This document shows positions 1 to 11,267 of a stretch of 64,000 nucleotides of DNA, piece by piece. The notes beneath the pieces were generated by a model. That model ran no database searches and had not been told where the DNA came from. It saw only the letters and a list, made by a program, of their open reading frames with translations. Source of the DNA: Botrytis cinerea B05.10. Its lineage: Eukaryota > Ascomycota > Leotiomycetes > Helotiales > Sclerotiniaceae. The translations under genes and the position numbers were made by a program. The stretch is from NCBI RefSeq assembly GCF_000143535.2, contig NC_037313.1, positions 689,501 through 753,500 of the forward strand, given 5' to 3'. Numbering within the stretch: position 1 is the stretch's first letter; each line of letters begins with the position of its first letter.

Positions 1-239
1 ATCTATGTTGGCACTGAGACTCGAAAAAATTACCCCCAAGATTCAAGATGGAAGAACGCACTTGTTCCATGAGTTAGACTGATGCTATTCTGACCCTTCA
101 TGCTACTTGTGTACTCACACAAAGGCTATTTAGCACCCCCGATTTGCTATATGTCCGTCTGAAGTTCTGAAAAGGCAGATCTTACCAGAAACCCAGTACC
201 AATCACAATTTAGACGGTAAAACATGAGTCACTTCATTC

Positions 240-1754
240 CTACAACTCTTCCTCCTCCCCATCCTCATCATCCTCGTCGTCCCCAGCACCTCCACCCTCC
301 CCATTCTCATCATCGTCCTCTTCACTATCGCTTGTGCCACTCCCTTCGCTTTCACCCTCGCTCCCTGGATCGTAATCTTCCTCATCTTCGTCCTCCTCAT
401 CCATCGCTGCCTGTTCCGCTTCTTGGGCTGCCCTTTCTAACTCTCCCGCTTCCGCATTTCCTACAACGTTTCCTTCTTCATCCTTCATCACATTCACATT
501 CAATCGCTTGGCTTTACGCTGTTCGGCCATACTCTTATCCTGTAATCCATATCTCTGTACATACTCGTTTATGCCAGCGAAATCTTCTTGATCTATCATT
601 TGAAATTCCATTTCCTCGGTGGTGTCTTCGCCGCCTGAGACTGACATGTCAATGTCGAGTGAAAGGTTAAAGGTACGCTGTAATACGTTTGTGAAGGATA
701 GTGCAGCAATGCGGTTGTGTGGTAAGAATAACAACGGCTTTTTATATCCCCACAGGATTCCAGTAGGCAGAAAAAACAAGTATCCGTCTTTGGATCCTCT
801 GAATGCTTTGACATGCACCGCTTTCTCGCTTGGTCGATGACTTTGCTTGATTGCACTCGCAAAAAGCTTAGGGTCTGATTCAGTGATCTTGAGGGTATTG
901 CCGACGGCCTTCAACCGGGTGGTAATAGCCCAGTTAAAAAGGGTCTTGTAGTCATCGGAAACAGCCGAAGCTGCTGAACTATCCGTTCCAGTGATAGTTC
1001 CTGATTTTGGCGCTCCATCGGTGATGGTAAAAACTAACGGTTCAGGTACAGGCTGTGCAGTTGCTGAAGGTTTGGAGGGTGATATAATAGAGTTCTTTGG
1101 GAAGAGTATGTAATTGTATTGTTTTTGCGTTTTCTCTGGGACTGGGAGACAAAATATATATTCTATGATACTAGTCAGCAAAGTTCCAGTAACTTAAGAG
1201 TACGAGGAGTACCAATGTCCTTCCAGGCATAGCTCATGCCAGACGCAGGTTCCTCAGAGGACGGCAATCGTGCATAGAGATGTGTTGATGTGAAACAAAG
1301 GGTGTATTTCTTGCGCTGCGGTATTACCACTGAGATCTCTTTTATCTCAAGCAAGACTGGATCTTCTCCAGTAGCAGGCGCACTCCCAACGCTGTTTGAT
1401 GTGCCATTTGTGCTATTCGGGATGCTTCGACTTGCGAGGCTCTCATCTATGCGACGTTTCTTTGAAGCCGGTTCTGATGCTTGCTGAGTTATTGTCTCGC
1501 AGACATGTAGGGAAATTTGATTAAATAGCTCGATGTATTCTGGACCAGCTATGCTTATAGGTTAGTTAGGATGTCAGAAATATCAATTCTTCCATGGTTG
1601 TTGGCGCGTTATTGCCTTTTCGTATATATTTATTTTTCTTGCAAGGCTGAGAGATATGTACTTTACCTTGTGATGCTGCCGCTATGGCGTTCTGTATATC
1701 TGGACGAGACTGGAAAGCCTTTTGTAGACTAGCTTGATCCAATTCAATACCCAT
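240..1754 (-). CDS. RTT106: Histone chaperone Rtt106
   Basis: Family role: binds H3-H4 (notably H3K56-acetylated) and deposits it in replication-coupled nucleosome assembly and heterochromatin silencing, in the nucleus. Three exons were inferred: 1754-1667, 1548-1213 and 1162-240, giving 448 aa. Both introns have GT/AG ends, and the join KDI|EYIFCLPVPEK restores the family sequence. The double PH-like core is recognisable from residue ~100 to ~320 (motifs FFLPTGILWGYKKPLLFLP and SFTNVLQRTFNL). The last ~53 residues are almost pure Asp/Glu/Ser/Gly, the typical acidic chaperone tail. The start ATG at 1754 opens MGIELDQASLQ, which suits the N-terminal dimerisation segment. Family assignment is firm; exon ends are hand-derived. 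Confidence 0.9.
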
Positions 1755-2380
1755 ACTGGAATTCTGAGTGAATAAGTACGTGTATGAGTAGAGTATGAGT
1801 ATTAATGTGATAATATGTTGGGATTTTTTACGAGGCAACGCGAATCTTCCAGCATATGGAGAACGCGCTTGGGTGACAGACGGAGCCTTGTGATGATGTC
1901 AGGCTATGATGAGTTCTGATGCGAAGAGATTTGGTTTCTAAGGAGAACAAAACAAGCAATGTCAGCTATCTACCTAGGTGTTCTATAATCAATCAATCAT
2001 ATCCTGCGATAAAACCACTTGTTGTCTTAAGCTCATGTAGTTTGCCTTTGCCGCCGAATTTCCTAGACCTTAGCCGCTACCATTAGGAATATAGATCATT
2101 GGGGCAATTGACAAACATAGCCAATCAATCACAGACGAACAGCGTAGATGCAGAGGAATTTAATACTCGTATATTAGTTTCAAAGGTGATGGGAGGACGG
2201 TGACATGATACCTGATCCTATCACCCTCTCTTGCTTCATTGAAATCGTTCTAAAAACATTCTGACCGGCAATCGTACAAATGACAAGGAAAGTGTGAAGA
2301 CATGGAAGCAGGATGCCATGGGAAAACGCCAAAACTCCCCCAAGGATATTAACACATAGAACCGTTCCAAAGAAATGCGC
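1755..2380. other. Intergenic: RTT106 upstream, syntaxin downstream
   Basis: This is about 626 bp between two minus-strand genes. It should hold the RTT106 promoter and the 3' end of the syntaxin transcript. I see no convincing ORF, RNA gene or repeat. Confidence 0.5.
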
Positions 2381-3251
2381 CTACCCTAAAGTGGCTGCGA
2401 GTATGATGATAGTGAGGATGACCGCCAATATCAATAGTAAGCAGCAAGCCTTTGACCGAGCATTCTTTTGATATCTTGCGGCACTCCTCAATTCCAGATC
2501 AGCCCCTCTAGTATCCGTATGTACGTTTTCGACATTATTGGCAATCGAATCAAGAGTCTCGCCCTGCTCATTGACAATATGTGCCACATCTCGAAATAAC
2601 TCGTTCAATTCAGTAACGCCTTGTTCGATATTCCGGATCTCGGCCTCACGCTCTACTATCAACGAATCCTGAAAATCAACCTCATCCTGGGAAGCCAATC
2701 GAAGCTGCTCTTGAGATTGTTGTTGTCCAAACTGATTGCCCCCCTCAGCTCCTGGTGATTGCGCTTCTTCCATTGCCGTTCGTGCTGCAGTAGCAGAGGA
2801 TCGTTGTTTCTCGAGAGCTCGGCGCTGTACATTTTGGAATTCGGTCAAGTTGTTTTGGAACTCGCGCGTAAGCTTTGTTTGTGTATACTTTTGCGATGGC
2901 TATCATGAACTATCAATACCCGATCGACATAATAGTGGACATCTTGTTGCTTACATTTACATCCTCCCATGATTGTATCTGCTTGACGCCATCGCCAATC
3001 TCTTTGAAGGCATCCTTTGAGTCTTCCAAGAGATCGTGGACTCTTTCCCGAACCCTCTCCGTGTCCCTCTTCGTTCCCAATAAGTTGATTTCATTTGAAA
3101 GTCTTGAGATATTCCCCGTCAATGAGAAGAGCTTCGTCATAAGGTCTTGCGATAATCGTTGGAATTCCGGATCGTCCGCATATTGAGGATCATCCTCTCT
3201 TCGCATTGTCGTCGGTTGCGACTCCAGCGACGACAACTGATCGAAGGACAT
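2381..3251 (-). CDS. PEP12: Endosomal Qa-SNARE, Pep12/syntaxin-7 type
   Basis: This is a t-SNARE for fusion at the endosome/prevacuolar compartment. Two exons were inferred: 3251-2961 and 2887-2381, 265 aa, joined in phase 0 at SWED|YTQTKL across a 73-nt intron. The N-terminal half (residues ~15-120) is helical, as in a Habc domain (FQRLSQDLMTKLFSLTGNIS). A SNARE motif spans ~173-232, with the zero-layer glutamine at about residue 205 (IVNEQGETLD). The C-terminal tail anchor covers the last 21 residues (CCLLLILAVILTIIILAATLG region). The start is MSFDQLSSLES; an upstream in-frame Met is less likely. Pep12 versus Tlg2/Sso is judged from the tail-anchored layout and the short N-domain. SNARE identity is certain, the paralogue less so. 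Confidence 0.85.
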
Positions 3252-3691
3252 GATTTGTTTGTTATTGATGGTTTGAGATGCTTTCAAATGAGTGTAGATT
3301 TTCTATGGTTTTTATGTACAGATTCGCTCGCTGCCTATTTCGACCACGAAAGTTGTGATAATCCGGAACGATAGGTGGGTGAGTGATGTTTGATGTGTGA
3401 TATCCTAGGTTGGCTGACGTACGGTATTTCGTACCGTATATGGTCTGTACCTTACCTACCAACCTAGGGCGGGTCACCCACCAAAGTGCCCAAGTGCCTT
3501 TCGCGTCAACCAACTCTAAATTTATTTTACATAGAAAACCGAATGTCAACAAAAGCGTTTCCGTGTATTGCTATTTTGATTTCATTTTCCAACAACGACA
3601 ACATGATCAATAACCTTTCATAGATTCCAACCTCTTCTATTGATGCGTTAGTCTTTCAAGACGCAGCAGCATCTTCACAACATTTCCCCCA
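3252..3691. promoter_or_regulatory. Divergent promoter of PEP12-type gene and NDC1
   Basis: This 440-bp region separates two outward-facing genes. It contains a nested pair of perfect inverted repeats. Outer arms CCTAGGTTGG (3404-3413) and CCAACCTAGG (3459-3468) enclose an inner hairpin TACGGTA-TTTCG-TACCGTA (3420-3438). The sequence directly upstream of the NDC1 ATG is rich in C, T and A, as in fungal leaders. Confidence 0.5.
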
Positions 3692-5769
3692 ATGCCACCC
3701 GCAGTAAGGATTCGTCCTTATAAGGACTTTTTAACTCCAGCCTTGCACAGAAGATTTGCATTGGCGACCGCTGTCTTAGCAGCAGTATGTTACGTCGAAG
3801 CGGTATGGATTGGGGAATGGAATTCATGTAGGTCTTCTTCAGCTTCACAGATTTCAATGCACCATGCTAATCAAGTTTTACAGTCCTTTGGTCATGGTTT
3901 CCTTTGGGTAGAGCTGGTATCCGAACCGGCCTCTTCTTCACCTGCGCATTTATGATATTCATCCTTCGAGTAGCACAATTACACGTAGGAATTCGAACCT
4001 CAAGCTCGAGCTTTCACACATTTACACAATATGCGCCCAAATATCAGACGGTTCAGACAGCACTTTGGTATCTCTTTTCAGCGTGGTTTTTCAGCGAGAT
4101 ATACGTTTGGTCGGTTCCTGAGAGCGCAGGTCTTAATCGCATCAAGCTTGCAGCAAAAACAAGTCGACCAATATTGAATGAGAAACCTATATATTTGACC
4201 GTCTTCCTTCTATTTAATGCTCTCGTCCAAGCCGGATTCCACCTTTGGTACGACTATGATCGCATCGACATTCCACTTAAGAAGACTGGGCCAGAAGTTT
4301 CATCTGAACAATCTTCTCACACAGCCGTACTGCCAATGATACAATTGAAAGAAAAGGCAATGCCTCTATTCATTCAGTGTCTCAAGCGTGTTTCTATAGT
4401 GGCAGTGGTATCTCCATTTATCTATTCTATGAATATCAGTCTTCCCATCCCATTCATCTTGCCGATTTACACTTTCAACATTAGAGAGAGCGTTTGGGGC
4501 TTTACTCGGTCATTTGCAAAGATTTTCTGGAATTTGCCCAAGGCTGCCACTCCTCCGAACGAGTTACCCTTTCACTGGACCATGGTCCTTAGGACAATCA
4601 TTGCCGGACTCATGCTTACGCTATTGTGGGAATTTGGAAATCTTGCTTTCTCTATTTACGTAGCGCAAGCGCCTTTGAAGAACGACAGACCAATTACCTA
4701 CGAATCTCGAGATCCAAATGGTAGCTTGTTAACTGGATTAAAGGGTAAAAAGTTGCAGACAAGAGTAAGTCTCTCCCCACAACTCCTACTAAATTATACT
4801 AACACCACTCAGGCGTTTGCATTTTGGGAACTCGTAGAAATTGCTCAGCGATATCAAGGAAGGCGAAAAGCCATATTTGAAGATATTGACCGTGCTGGCG
4901 GTTCAGCTTGGTCTCAAATCCTTGCGGCATGCCTTGAAACCGTTAATGAAATCAACCAGCGTATCGAGGAATATGATCCCAAAAAACAAGCACCTGTTAT
5001 CAGTGCGTATGAGGAGCAGGATACACCAGAACCAATATCATCACTTCCTCGTTTACTAACCGAATCGCTCAAAGATGAACCAAGGGGCGGTCTTGTTGAG
5101 AAATCCGAGCCAGCAGAGTCAAGAAGCAGGCGCTATTTAGAAGCTGTGGGCTCATTTGCAAAGAGCCAGGGAGAATTATCACCGCCTGATAAGATATCTC
5201 GCCGCCGCCAGTTGAAGGACGACAAGAAGAGTGCAGCAATCAAAGCCGCACTTCCTACAAAATTTCAACAGTCCGAAGGACTTCAGAACATTTTACGGGA
5301 GCAGGCAATCATAATTCTCAAGTTGCCATTCGGAAAACCATTCAGGCAGGAATATCGAAAGGAGATTGCAAGCGTAGTATTGGGAACGCCACATGGCGAT
5401 TTAGGTATCATCATTGATGCTATCGACTCGATAACCAGGTTTGCTGTGTGTAGTCTTGTTGAGGATAAATATGGAAAAGTACAGAAGGACATCAAGAAAA
5501 TCGTGGAGACATATACAAAGACAATTTTCCAGGTGCAAGACTTCAGGACTAGATTGGGGGCTCATTGGACCGACGTGGAAGGGAAACAGGAGAGTCCCGA
5601 GGTTGATCTGCTCCTCGCCGTCCTCAAAGGCGGACTTCGAGAGCTAGTTGATGCATTTGGAGACTACAGTGTTGAGTTGAAAATAAACCAGACTGCGTTA
5701 AGGGCAGCAAGAGAAGCCATGAATATGGCTCCTCCAAGACAGGAGGATATGGAGCAAAGGCGTCGTTGA
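3692..5769 (+). CDS. NDC1: Nucleoporin Ndc1 (transmembrane)
   Basis: This nuclear pore and spindle-pole-body anchoring protein sits in the nuclear envelope. Three exons were inferred: 3692-3827, 3884-4764 and 4813-5769, 657 aa. The first join rebuilds EWNS|FLWSWFPLGRAGIRTGLFF, the typical start of the second membrane segment. The N-terminal ~260 residues carry about six hydrophobic segments. The rest is a soluble C-terminal domain with conserved LKGKKLQTR|AFAFWELVEIA. The second intron (4765-4812, GTAAGT...CTAAC...CAG) is only 48 nt, a multiple of three and free of stops, so a simple ORF reads through it; the family sequence shows it must be removed. The MPPAVRIRPYKDFLTPALHRRFA start matches the family. 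Confidence 0.88.
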
Positions 5770-6387
5770 ACTACTTGTACAGAGAATGAAGTGAATGAAA
5801 TAAACGTATAATGATTCTTCGGATGTAGGCTTGATTTCAATGTGTAATGATAGTAGCACTGAACGAGATGGTCTCAATTGAGTGAGACTGGCTGACTACT
5901 TGCAAAGAGTACTTACCACCTATTTGTTTAGTTGCTGAAACTGCCAAGAAAGCTTTCTTTAACGTAATTTGATAATGTCATCCCACGCAGCCATGATGTT
6001 GATATCTGTTAACAAGAATTTCATAATCCTGACTTTCTCCACCAATCAAAGACAATTTCTCAAGTTTCCATGGCTCTCGAGTAGCACTGTAACAGTACAA
6101 GCACCATGTCAGTGTGTTTGATATGTTACCGAATAACCGAATTATTGCGATGACGGAGTGAAATATCTCCTTGTAACCGATCGTTGCGGGGCGCCGTCGT
6201 CCCAGCAAACCCGGTTGAGCTTCACGATTTGACTATGCTTGCCGAAGTAAACAGATCATACAATGGTTTATTAAATACGTAGATATCTCCTACCTTCAAT
6301 CCTTATTTTCTGAATCTCCTCTCCTCTCTTGTTTTCTTTTTCGCTTTGTTTTTCTTTATTCCGTCGCTATAGCTCAATCTTCCCAAG
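5770..6387 (+). promoter_or_regulatory. ACH1 upstream region
   Basis: This 618-bp gap lies between the NDC1 stop and the ACH1 start. A pyrimidine-rich CT tract at about 6290-6380 runs up to the ATG, typical of strongly expressed filamentous-fungal genes. No supported ORF was seen on either strand. Confidence 0.45.
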
Positions 6388-8084
6388 ATGGCATCTTCGG
6401 CAGCTTTGACAGCTTCTGCTGCATTGAAATCTCGAGTTAGGAGACCATCTTTGCTTAAGAAACTTGCTCACCCCCAAGATTTGATCCCTCTTTTCCCTAA
6501 TGGAGCTTACATTGGGTGGTCTGGGTTCACGGGTGTTGGATATCCTAAGTGAGTAACAATTGCAATTGTGCTGAGGTGCTTAGCAAGAGAGGGGTCAAAT
6601 GATAGCATATGATTGATTCAGCGGGAAACCAATACTGATCGAAACCGTGTAGGAAGATCCCAACAATGCTCGCAGATCATGTCGAGAAGAACAACTTACA
6701 GGGCCAGCTTAAGTACTCCCTTTTCGTAGGTGCTAGTTCTGGAGCGGAAACCGAAAATCGATGGGCAGAGTTGAACATGATCGAACGACGAAGCCCTCAT
6801 CAGGTCGGAAAAGCTATTGCAAAGGGAATCAACAATGGCAACATCAATTTCTTCGACAAACATCTGTCTATGTTTCCCGTAGATTTGGTTTATGGATTTT
6901 ACACAAAGGATCGTCCCAACAAAAAGCTGGATGTGGTTATTGTTGAAGCTACAGCTATTACCGAAGATGGCGGTATTATTCCTGGAGCTTCCGTTGGAGC
7001 ATCACCAGAATTGATTCAAATGGCGGACAAGATCATTGTTGAAGTCAACACCTCTATGCCTTCTTTTGAGGGTCTCCATGATATTACCATGACTGAGCTT
7101 CCACCAAAGCGGAAACCATACTTGATCATGGCGCCAGAGGACCGTATTGGAACAACCGCAATTCCTGTTGACAGCGAGAAGATTGTTGCCATTGTCGAGT
7201 CTGATTATCAAGATCAAACTGTACCAAATGCGCCAGAGGATGCTACATCGCGTGCAATTGCTACCCATTTAATTGAATTCCTTGAGCACGAAGTCAAGCA
7301 TGACCGACTTCCCAAGAGCCTGCTCCCAATTCAGTCCGGTATTGGAAACATTGCCAATGCTGTCATTGGTGGTCTAGCCGAATCTAACTTCAAGAACCTC
7401 AAAGTCTGGACAGAGGTGCTTCAAGATACCTTCCTTGACCTTTTCGATTCTGGACGTTTAGACTTTGCAACCGCAACCTCTATTCGTTTCTCCCCAGACG
7501 GGTTCAAGCGTTTCTACGATGGATGGGAGCAATACTTCGACAAACTTTTACTTCGCTCACAGCAAGTCTCCAATTCCCCCGAAATCATCAGAAGATTGGG
7601 AGTTATCGGAATGAACACACCAGTTGAGGTTGATATCTACGCACATGCAAACAGCACAAATGTTATGGGTTCCCGCATGTTGAACGGCCTCGGTGGTTCA
7701 GCTGATTTCCTCCGTTCTTCTAAATACAGTATCATGCACACACCATCCACTAGACCATCTAAGACTGATGCTCACGGTGTTTCTTGCATCGTTCCTATGT
7801 GCACACACGTCGATCAAACCGAGCATGATTTGGATGTTGTCGTTACCGAACAAGGTCTTGCTGATGTCCGAGGATTAAGTCCAAAAGAGCGAGCCAAGGT
7901 CATCATTGAGAAATGCTCTCATCCAGATTATAAGCCAATCTTGGAAGACTACTTCAGAAAGGCCGAGTTCGAGTGTATGAGGAGAGGCTGGGGCCACGAG
8001 CCTCATCTATTGTGGAACAGCTTCGACATGCACAAGGCATTTGATCAAGAGGGAAGCATGAAGGCACTTAAGACTTGGGGTTAG
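6388..8084 (+). CDS. ACH1: Acetyl-CoA hydrolase / CoA-transferase Ach1
   Basis: This mitochondrial enzyme moves CoA between succinyl-CoA, acetate and propionyl-CoA. In fungi it detoxifies propionyl-CoA and supports growth on acetate. Two exons were inferred: 6388-6548 and 6653-8084, 530 aa, close to the ~526 aa of known Ach1. They join [13 protein letters not shown] across a 104-nt intron. The start [20 protein letters not shown] is basic and serine/alanine rich, as in a mitochondrial presequence. Recognisable family motifs are [36 protein letters not shown] (CoA-transferase core) and [15 protein letters not shown] near the C-terminus. There is no truncation or frameshift. Confidence 0.95.
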
Positions 8085-8571
8085 ATAGTGTATAAAGAAA
8101 CGAGATTACGTGGCGGGGAGATGTGGATATTGGAACACTGGAGCATGGCATATATCATTGTGGGCTTACTGGAACGGGGCGCACATGAGGATAGATTTAT
8201 ACTTTAAATCAAAAGGCAATTCATACCGGGGTTTTTTTCTTCGTGTGGTAGATTATTTACGTGATAGAACACCAACATCCAATACCGGTGATCTAAGACC
8301 AAATCAACCACTCGCACTAAATTATCTAGTCTCCAAGCCAACGAATACACAAACAAATGTTTATACCAGTGTCTTGGTCCGACCTCATCGAAGATTGCCA
8401 AATCCAAGACCTATAATTTGAGAATCGATCCTCCGGTCCGATCTGAGCATCTGATACCGTACCAAGTCACAACCAAAAAAACGTGCGGGGAGGCTACTTG
8501 ATTCAAGTGATAGAAGTGGGCTACATAGCCAAATGTGAGAATCAAAATGTTGCATAGATCGAACGTTCAAT
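8085..8571. other. Convergent 3' intergenic region
   Basis: This lies between the stops of ACH1 (plus) and the small gene on the minus strand. It should contain both transcript ends. ORFs read here on either strand have no family resemblance and no splice support. Confidence 0.4.
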
Positions 8572-8860
8572 CTAAGAAGCATCTGATATAGAGCCGGGCT
8601 CTTTCGATCCCGGCGTAGTTGTTGACATTTTGGAGCCAGAGCTGGAGCCAGTTCGTCCATCTCTCGCGGCCTTTGTAATTTGTTAGCGAATACTACCTGT
8701 CAGAAGGGTATAGTAGGCATACCATTTCGGCTATTCTCTGGTCTTCTCTTTTAAAACTGTCTTTTAGACATTGCTTTACGGTCAAGACTTTCTGGCGTTC
8801 GCTTTTCTCTCGCGCATCCTCAGTGAGCTGAACTTGGAAAAGCTTGGCGGCGGAGGGCAT
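8572..8860 (-). CDS. Small two-exon protein, 78 aa
   Basis: Not recognised. Exons 8860-8723 (MPSAAKLFQVQLTEDAREKS...) and 8670-8572 (AARDGRTGSS...GSISDAS) join in phase 0 after the Met of RIAEM. The donor is GTATGC, the acceptor CAAAG, and the intron 52 nt. The N-terminal two thirds is a charged helix (KRQ- and ED-rich) without a signal peptide or membrane segment; the tail is Ser/Gly/Thr-rich. It is too short to be found by a simple ORF scan. Support comes from the clean start, matched phases and good intron signals. The function is unknown. Confidence 0.55.
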
Positions 8861-9814
8861 CTTGACTTCAAAATGCAGTTCTGTTGCGAATGTTTGAGAT
8901 TTTTCGTTAGGAGAGGGTTGAGTTGTTCTTTAATAAGAGAGTAATTTGGAAGACTGTTCTGGTAGTGATATTCGAAGATATGTTGGCTTTGGCTTCTAAA
9001 ATGTTTTGATTGTGAAGTATGGGGAGGTGGAGCAGGAAGGGGGCCTTAAGTTGAAGTTTCACGGAGAAGAAACCCAGTTATCATTACTCGAAGATAGTCA
9101 TGACAATGAAACTCTTCCACAGTCATTCATTCTAGACCGAATGACTCAACTCATGCTTGGATCTATAAGCTTCGATATTCAAGCTTTATTATTTCCCCGA
9201 GTATTCAACACTGGTTGCATACATATACCACTTGATAGTCCATGCGAGTGTGATGAAGCTGCGAATGTTGGTTCTTCCCAACGATTCCTTGGAAACATAT
9301 AGGCTTCAACTAAGTAACCATAATGCCTTGTAGAAGTGAAACGATGGACATGAGTTGCATGACTCGAGCACCTGAACGTTTGGATTTAACTTATGCAATG
9401 AATCTAGAATTCTCAATGACAAAGCAGAAATATGCAAGTAAACAGAAACTATTGGTGTGGTACTACTAAGACCTCAGAATGTGCGGTTTTCATTGACTAT
9501 GTTTGAGATTCGCGCTGCACTATTATATATCCTGCTAGCTCATGATCCTTGAACCTAATAACTTCTTTAAAATGGCGACCAGGTCGACCCGCTGCAAGAA
9601 TAACTAGAAGGAATTTCAGTAGCAATCCGACTCAACAAGTTGCCTTCTCTATGAAATATAAACTCCACCACTACGAGCCTGTCATGCCGCCAAGTGGACC
9701 AACTTTCAGTCTTTACCATCGGTTAGCCTTTGTCATTTGTGGGGATTCAGAGAAACATATTGATATGGCTTTCATGGTTTTGATAGAAGAGATACTTACG
9801 AATAGTAGTTCTAT
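8861..9814. other. Intergenic; possible decayed coding trace
   Basis: No complete gene is seen. On the plus strand at about 9590-9720 a frame without ATG reads SNPTQQVAFSMKYKLHHYEP and onward, which looks protein-like. It lacks a start and a supported exon partner, so it may be a relic. The plus-strand frame at 9006-9302 has no recognisable features. Confidence 0.3.
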
Positions 9815-10000
9815 CTATAACTTAAGCTTCTTGATGCTTTCAGAAAGCTCTTTGACTGACGTCTGTAGTTCACGGATGGTTCTTTCTGCAATATCAAGTC
9901 TATCTTGGGCTTGTTGAAGTTCTTTGAAATGGGCCCTTAGCCACTTGACGTCTTTTAATTGTTCATCTGTGGGATTTGTGAAACGCCCCACCTCAGGCAT
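9815..10000 (-). CDS. Mini coiled-coil protein, 61 aa
   Basis: Not recognised. It is a short, single-exon, highly charged helix: MPEVGRFTNPTDEQLKDVKW, then a heptad-like coil with repeated ERTIREL and VKELSESIKK. No signal peptide or membrane segment is seen. It resembles in style the two other mini coiled-coil ORFs of this island (11010-11267 and 25964-26227), though not clearly in sequence. Expression is unproven, and such a short ORF could be spurious. Confidence 0.4.
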   Translation of the reverse strand: MPEVGRFTNPTDEQLKDVKWLRAHFKELQQAQDRLDIAERTIRELQTSVKELSESIKKLKL

Positions 10001-11009
10001 GATGATGAGTCTTGTATTGGAAAACAGAATCGGAAGGAGTTGGTCGTGTGGTTAAGTAGTTGGATGCTTGTGGTACTATACTTGGTGGTTTGGTTATTTG
10101 ATTTCAGTTCGATTCTAGAAATTGGAGCTCGATATGATGATTTCTGTTCTTTGTCTGAGTTTGGGTGCTCAAAGAGACTTTGTCCTTCCTTTATGGTAGA
10201 TGACTATGAATACCTGCTAATGTGTGTGATTAACTACTACAAATGTATGAAATTACATATCTTAGCTATTTATGGACAGGGAGAATTTACTGCTGTGGCT
10301 ATTGAATCTTTATAATCATATCAACATTTTATTCGTTCAAAACATGATTCACAAGTGTACCCTAAACAATTTCAAACCCGCTCAGAAGTTATTCGGACAC
10401 CCAGGATTCAGATCGACATCTCAAGATTTACAATCAACTTTGTTGACAACCCAACAATCAGATAGAAATTTGCCTCGCCAGCGTATAGATAGTATTCTGA
10501 ATATCTAGCTTACTAGGTCAATTTGATGGCTAGAATTCAGTGCTGCTAACCTGCCAACTGGCTGACTACCCTTTTCATTTACTCTGATACGAAATTCTGA
10601 ACACACATAGTCACTTGATAAGGGATATTAAGTGAACTTGGAGGCTGGAAGATCAGAAATATTTAAACCCCCATGTTGCTTCATTTGAAAATGCATATTG
10701 CAGGTTTCCCACTGAATCATGATTTCAAGTCGCCTCTATGTAGTCTTATGCACTCGATCATTACCGAATACAACCCCCCCTCAAGTTTCTCCGTATGTTG
10801 AGTTACCAATTTACACACAAGCATACCATCACGATGCATTGGTCCTCAATGTCTTGTCCCTAAGTAGTAGCAAAATCGACAACGTTTCCGGAATCTCCAA
10901 ATCGACCGCCAAAGCATACAAGCTTCCCATGTTCTGAAGTTGTTGTTGATCCGATGAGTATGCGGGATCAGTCTACAGGGTTTCGGTCTTGGCCACTCGT
11001 ATTTGAGGG
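10001..11009. other. Intergenic, no supported gene
   Basis: About 1 kb without a convincing gene. A minus-strand stretch near 10720-10940 reads like coding sequence (KLVCFGGRFGDSGNVVDFAT) but is cut by stops. It may be a relic of an unidentified gene. Confidence 0.3.
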
Positions 11010-11267
11010 TCATTTCGAACGATAAACTGTAGTTTCGAGCTGCCTGATTCTTTTTTCAAAGTCTTGATTGACCCCCTTCAATTCGTTTTCAAGTGTTTTG
11101 ACTTTGTTCCTTAACTTCTCGATTGTCTCTGAGTCCTTATTTCTGGACAATCGTGCTTCTTCCTGGGATTTCAAAAGATTGTTGACGAGTGCCGACACTT
11201 TCTGTAGCAGAGCCCAAGCCGAAGAGATATTCATCTTCGGCAAAGCTTTGGATTCTTTTTCGGGCAT
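11010..11267 (-). CDS. Mini coiled-coil protein, 85 aa
   Basis: Not recognised. The ATG at 11267 opens MPEKESKALPKMNISSAWAL. A coiled coil follows (residues ~25-80, LRNKVKTLENELKGVNQDF), ending RQLETTVYRSK. An open frame continues upstream to a Met near 11330 but crosses an acceptor-like site (CTCATAG), so the downstream Met is preferred. It is soluble and hydrophilic, with no targeting signal. It belongs to the island's group of short orphan coiled-coil ORFs. Confidence 0.4.
   Translation of the reverse strand: MPEKESKALPKMNISSAWALLQKVSALVNNLLKSQEEARLSRNKDSETIEKLRNKVKTLENELKGVNQDFEKRIRQLETTVYRSK

Noticed and set aside
9006..9302. 98-aa plus-strand frame
   Set aside because: Lies in the upstream region of the small minus-strand gene and opens without ATG; no family resemblance.
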